Part shown: piece by piece, positions 21,112-23,398 of the stretch | How the letters are laid out: each line of letters opens with the position of its first letter | Numbering within the stretch: position 1 is the first letter of the stretch | Assembly (NCBI GenBank): GCA_035286585.1 | Contig: DATEDC010000100.1 | Span: 1-23,398, forward strand | Length of the DNA: 23,398 nucleotides | DNA from: DSOS01 sp035286585 | Lineage (GTDB): Bacteria > Chloroflexota > Anaerolineae > Anaerolineales > UBA4823 | Reading direction: 5' to 3' | Program-made: the position numbers and the translations under genes | The notes under the pieces: generated by a model | What the model was told of the DNA's origin: nothing | The model's database searches: none | Seen by the model: only the letters and a program-made list of their open reading frames with translations

Positions 21112-22572
21112 ATGAATTTATTTCTACCCCGCACCATACAGGCGCGCTTGATTCTATCCCACCTGCTGGTCTCGCTGATCAGCATCGCTTTGTTATCGAT
21201 CTATTCCGGCAATATTATATTTAACACAGTCCGCAATCAGATCGAACATTATTACGAAGATGTAGCGGTTGTCCTGGCAAGCGATCTAAAAGAACCACTG
21301 GCAGCTCTCCAGCAGGGATCCGCGTCTGCAACAGAGATCGAGCGCGTGATTGCGCGGTCTTTGGGGGATCATTCCGAAGTTCATTATACGGTTTATCTGG
21401 CGAACGGCGAAGCAGTGGTGGACAGCAGCGGCGATTTACCCGCTCCTGCCAATGCAGAGACAACACCTGAGTTATGGCAGGCAATCCAGGGAGGTTTCAA
21501 CCAGGGCAGCCCAGTGCGTTCCTACGAAGGAGGGGACAGGACAATTTTTCTGATGGTCCGAATTGCTGAGGATGATCAATTATACGGAGTGCTCCGACTG
21601 GATATACCCCTGGAACTGGCCCTGGCTTCTAGCTGGCGGTCTTTTGGCTTGTTGATTGCCGCGGCGCTGCTGATCGCGCTGGCGATGAGCGCAGTGGGTT
21701 TCTTGCTATCCCACAACTTAGCGGGGCCAATTGGGAACATCATGCGAACCGCCGACACCATCTCGCGGGGAGATCTCAGCGCCCGGGTAAAAGCACCTGC
21801 GGTGCCGTATGAGTTGAATCGACTGGCGGAGGCTTTTAATAATATGGCTGCCCGCCTCCAAACCCATGTGAATGAACTCAGGTCGTTTGTCGCCAATGCC
21901 AGCCACGAATTACGCACGCCGCTGACTTCTATAAAGCTGCGTGTTGAAGCGCTGCGGGACGGCGCGCTGGAGGACCCCCCGGTAACTGAACAGTTCTTGG
22001 CTGAGATTGAGAGCGAGGTTGACCGTTTGAGCCACATGGTGAACGATCTGCTCGATCTCTCGCGAATCGAAGCGGGCCTGGTAGCCAGGCAGCACGTCCC
22101 CATAGATCTGGCGGGGATCACCAGCGAGGTGTATGAATTATTCAAAGTACGGGCCGAGCGCTCTGGAATCAGCCTGCAATCTAAAATAACACCAGGATTG
22201 CCGCTGGTATTAGGGAACGAGGACCAGTTACGAAGAATGCTGTACAACCTGGTTGATAACGCAATCAAATATACCTCGCAAGGCGGGCGCGTCGAGCTGC
22301 ACCTGGATGCTGGCGAGAGCGCTGAAACGGTTTGTTTGCGGGTGAAAGATACTGGATTTGGGATTGCCGCGGCGCAGCTCCCGCACATATTCGAGCGTTT
22401 TTATCGCGTGGAGGCAACCCGCCCGCGGTTTGGACCCCCTCAAGGTAGCGGGCTTGGCTTACCGATTGCCAAATCGATCGTCGAAGTCCATTCAGGACGG
22501 ATCGGCGTGACCAGCCAGCTAGGGAAGGGCTCCACATTTTGGGTGGAGCTTTCCGCTTACAAAGAAACGTAG
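21112..22572 (+). CDS. Sensor histidine kinase with extracytoplasmic domain
   Basis: The 486-residue kinase partners the preceding regulator. Helix one is about 12-34, an outside sensor domain about 35-175 (mixed alpha/beta, single-Cache-like in size), helix two about 177-200, and a HAMP linker about 201-255 (GPIGNIMRTADTISRGDLSARV). The HisKA box has phospho-His265 in FVANASHELRTPLTSIK. The ATPase domain shows LYNLVDNAIKYT with Asn383, DTGFGI (413-418), IFERFYR and GSGLGL (445-450). All catalytic boxes are intact. The start ATG has AGGA five bases or so upstream. The sensor region does not resemble any domain I can name, so the ligand is unknown. A bidirectional terminator follows. Confidence 0.94.
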   Translation: MNLFLPRTIQARLILSHLLVSLISIALLSIYSGNIIFNTVRNQIEHYYEDVAVVLASDLKEPLAALQQGSASATEIERVIARSLGDHSEVHYTVYLANGEAVVDSSGDLPAPANAETTPELWQAIQGGFNQGSPVRSYEGGDRTIFLMVRIAEDDQLYGVLRLDIPLELALASSWRSFGLLIAAALLIALAMSAVGFLLSHNLAGPIGNIMRTADTISRGDLSARVKAPAVPYELNRLAEAFNNMAARLQTHVNELRSFVANASHELRTPLTSIKLRVEALRDGALEDPPVTEQFLAEIESEVDRLSHMVNDLLDLSRIEAGLVARQHVPIDLAGITSEVYELFKVRAERSGISLQSKITPGLPLVLGNEDQLRRMLYNLVDNAIKYTSQGGRVELHLDAGESAETVCLRVKDTGFGIAAAQLPHIFERFYRVEATRPRFGPPQGSGLGLPIAKSIVEVHSGRIGVTSQLGKGSTFWVELSAYKET

Positions 22573-22610
22573 AGCCGCGGTCGAGTACAAGCTGAGATCA
22601 AAAATCGGAA

Positions 22611-22649
22611 AAAGGTCTGCGTGCGGCTGCAATCCGCGTACAGACCTTT
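22611..22649. terminator. Bidirectional intrinsic terminator
   Basis: AAAGGTCTG (22611-22619) pairs perfectly with CAGACCTTT (22641-22649). The stem continues inward through one mismatch, two G-U pairs and GCGG/CCGC to a 7-base loop. On the minus strand it is followed by TTCCGATTTTT, completing an excellent terminator for the secreted-protein gene. On the plus strand ATCTGCTATTTTT follows, serving the kinase operon. Confidence 0.85.
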
Positions 22650-22675
22650 ATCTGCTATTTTTCCCACGCTGAGCT

Positions 22676-23164
22676 TTACTTGCGGGCGAGACCATACAGC
22701 CCGAAAACACGGATGCGGCAAGCCAGGTTAGAAATGGTGCCATTACGCACTTCAAAGGTAGTGCAAGGGACCCATTCCTTCTTCCAGGTGTCGTAAAAAT
22801 AAATGGAGAGCTGTCCTTGTTCCCAAAGGCGCACATCTCTTGGCCTGACTTTGAAGAAGACGTACACTGATCCGAGAACATGTGTGATGGTATCCCCATT
22901 GCGGTCGGTCAGGCGCACATCCAGCAGGTTATAGGTAAATTTTGGCTTTTCCTCTCCCGGCGCTTTGTTGGTGGATCTGCGCGTAACCTTTACTGTGCCG
23001 TTGAAGACGCTGGCGACGAAAGTTATTCCTGCGCGACCCGCGGTGTATTCGACGGTCTGGCCTCTTCTGAGAGTAAAGAATCCGGGAACGTTGACCCCGG
23101 GAGCCATGACGGATAAAGCAAGAACGAGGATCAAAATAGTGAATGCGGCTTTTTTCAATTTCAT
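22676..23164 (-). CDS. Small secreted protein of unknown function
   Basis: The family is not recognised. The 162-residue product has a basic start (MKLKKA) and a hydrophobic core (about 7-21, FTILILVLALSVMAP), so it is secreted or membrane-tethered. The mature part looks like a beta-sandwich: alternating strands such as GITFVASVFNGTVKVTRRS, SVYVFFKVRPRDVRLW and QLSIYFYDTWKKEWVPCTTFEV. Two Cys residues (in VPCTTF and NLACRI) could form a disulfide. It is a single-gene unit with a strong promoter, a strong AAAGGAG site and a strong terminator, so it may be well expressed. Confidence 0.8.
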   Translation of the reverse strand: MKLKKAAFTILILVLALSVMAPGVNVPGFFTLRRGQTVEYTAGRAGITFVASVFNGTVKVTRRSTNKAPGEEKPKFTYNLLDVRLTDRNGDTITHVLGSVYVFFKVRPRDVRLWEQGQLSIYFYDTWKKEWVPCTTFEVRNGTISNLACRIRVFGLYGLARK

Positions 23165-23214
23165 TGCAGGGCTCCTTTCAAATCGGTGGCAGATGAATAG
23201 GTCTTGCTAGAATG

Positions 23215-23242
23215 ATTGTACTTATGAAACAGGAAATGTCAA
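23215..23242 (-). promoter_or_regulatory. Strong sigma-70-type promoter of the secreted-protein gene
   Basis: On the minus strand, a perfect TTGACA (23242-23237) and TACAAT (23220-23215) are 16 bases apart. The predicted start near 23208 gives a leader of about 44 bases before ATG 23164, containing the Shine-Dalgarno. This is the best promoter by sequence in the window. Confidence 0.75.
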
Positions 23243-23359
23243 CAGGTAATGAAGACGGGGTTTTCGAAGCAGTAGCGAAGATTAAAATCAACCCCACAGG
23301 GTGGCACAGGGGAGCAGAAATCTGATTCAATAAGGGCATCTCAAAGAGGAGGTGTCCGA

Positions 23360-23398
23360 ATGGAAGAAACGAAAGAAGGCGGCTTCAACAGGCAGGCT
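23360..23398 (+). CDS. 5' end of a gene cut by the window edge
   Basis: ATG 23360 follows GAGGAGGTG (23346-23354), a very strong ribosome site with a five-base gap. Thirteen codons (MEETKEGGFNRQA) are open to the end of the window. Too short to name. Confidence 0.6.
   Translation, partial: MEETKEGGFNRQA

Noticed and set aside
21576..22388. 270-codon frame opposite the histidine kinase
   Set aside because: Ser/Arg-rich antisense shadow of a gene with all kinase motifs.
1..23398. tRNA, rRNA, CRISPR array, insertion sequence or prophage
   Set aside because: No cloverleaf-like segments, repeat-spacer pattern, transposase or phage proteins were seen in either strand.

Overview
The window looks like a chromosomal segment of an anaerobic or facultative, moderately GC-rich bacterium. 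I infer Chloroflexota, probably Anaerolineae-like. The basis is gene content and style: PrsW and M16 pairs, a bactofilin, a thioredoxin-like/cyclophilin lipoprotein, CxxCH-rich cytochromes, and short palindromic repeats between genes. No rRNA, tRNA, CRISPR array, transposase or phage gene was seen, so this is not a typical island. Both edges cut genes.

Layout. Positions 1-1947 (+): the 3' end of an unrecognised gene with a terminator, mutY with a complete Nudix box, a 3' remnant of an M19 dipeptidase gene, and a four-helix membrane protein. Positions 2089-3453 (-): an adrenodoxin-reductase-like flavoprotein started by TTG. Positions 3468-3836: non-coding, with a nested palindromic repeat. Positions 3837-6857 (+): an operon of an active M16 protease subunit, an inactive M16 partner and acpS. 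Positions 6870-11592 (-), in transcription order: a membrane-anchored HExxH protein, an apparent selenoprotein, a PrsW-type intramembrane protease and a DedA protein with a structured leader. Positions 11826-16233: a sugar-nucleotide epimerase (+), an IMP dehydrogenase-family enzyme (-), then mpg, fabI and a bactofilin (+). Positions 16310-20036 (-): ferredoxin, FAD oxidoreductase, di-heme b-type membrane protein and a 15-heme cytochrome c. Positions 20369-22572 (+): an OmpR-type two-component pair, divergent from that operon. Positions 22676-23164 (-): a small secreted protein; at 23360 a new gene starts.

The strongest unusual signal is at 9906-9908. An in-frame TGA stands exactly where the first Cys of a DsbA-like CxxC motif belongs, giving U-P-G-C. 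The frame stays open through the rest of the thioredoxin fold and a whole cyclophilin domain. Just downstream of the TGA is a hairpin that fits the bacterial SECIS pattern. I read this as one selenocysteine-containing lipoprotein, a thioredoxin-fold/prolyl-isomerase fusion, which automated annotation would split in two. It sits among two putative membrane proteases and a DedA protein, which suggests an envelope protein-quality module.

The second notable system is the four-gene electron-transfer operon. It could pass electrons from NAD(P)H or ferredoxin through flavin and b-hemes to an exported 15-heme wire, possibly under control of the adjacent two-component system. Smaller points are a guaB product lacking the usual Arg-Tyr flap dyad, a dedA leader with competing hairpins, -10 boxes close enough to start codons to suggest leaderless messages, and a 14-bp tandem repeat at the cytochrome stop codon. 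No database search or folding calculation was run; all family calls rest on motifs read by eye.
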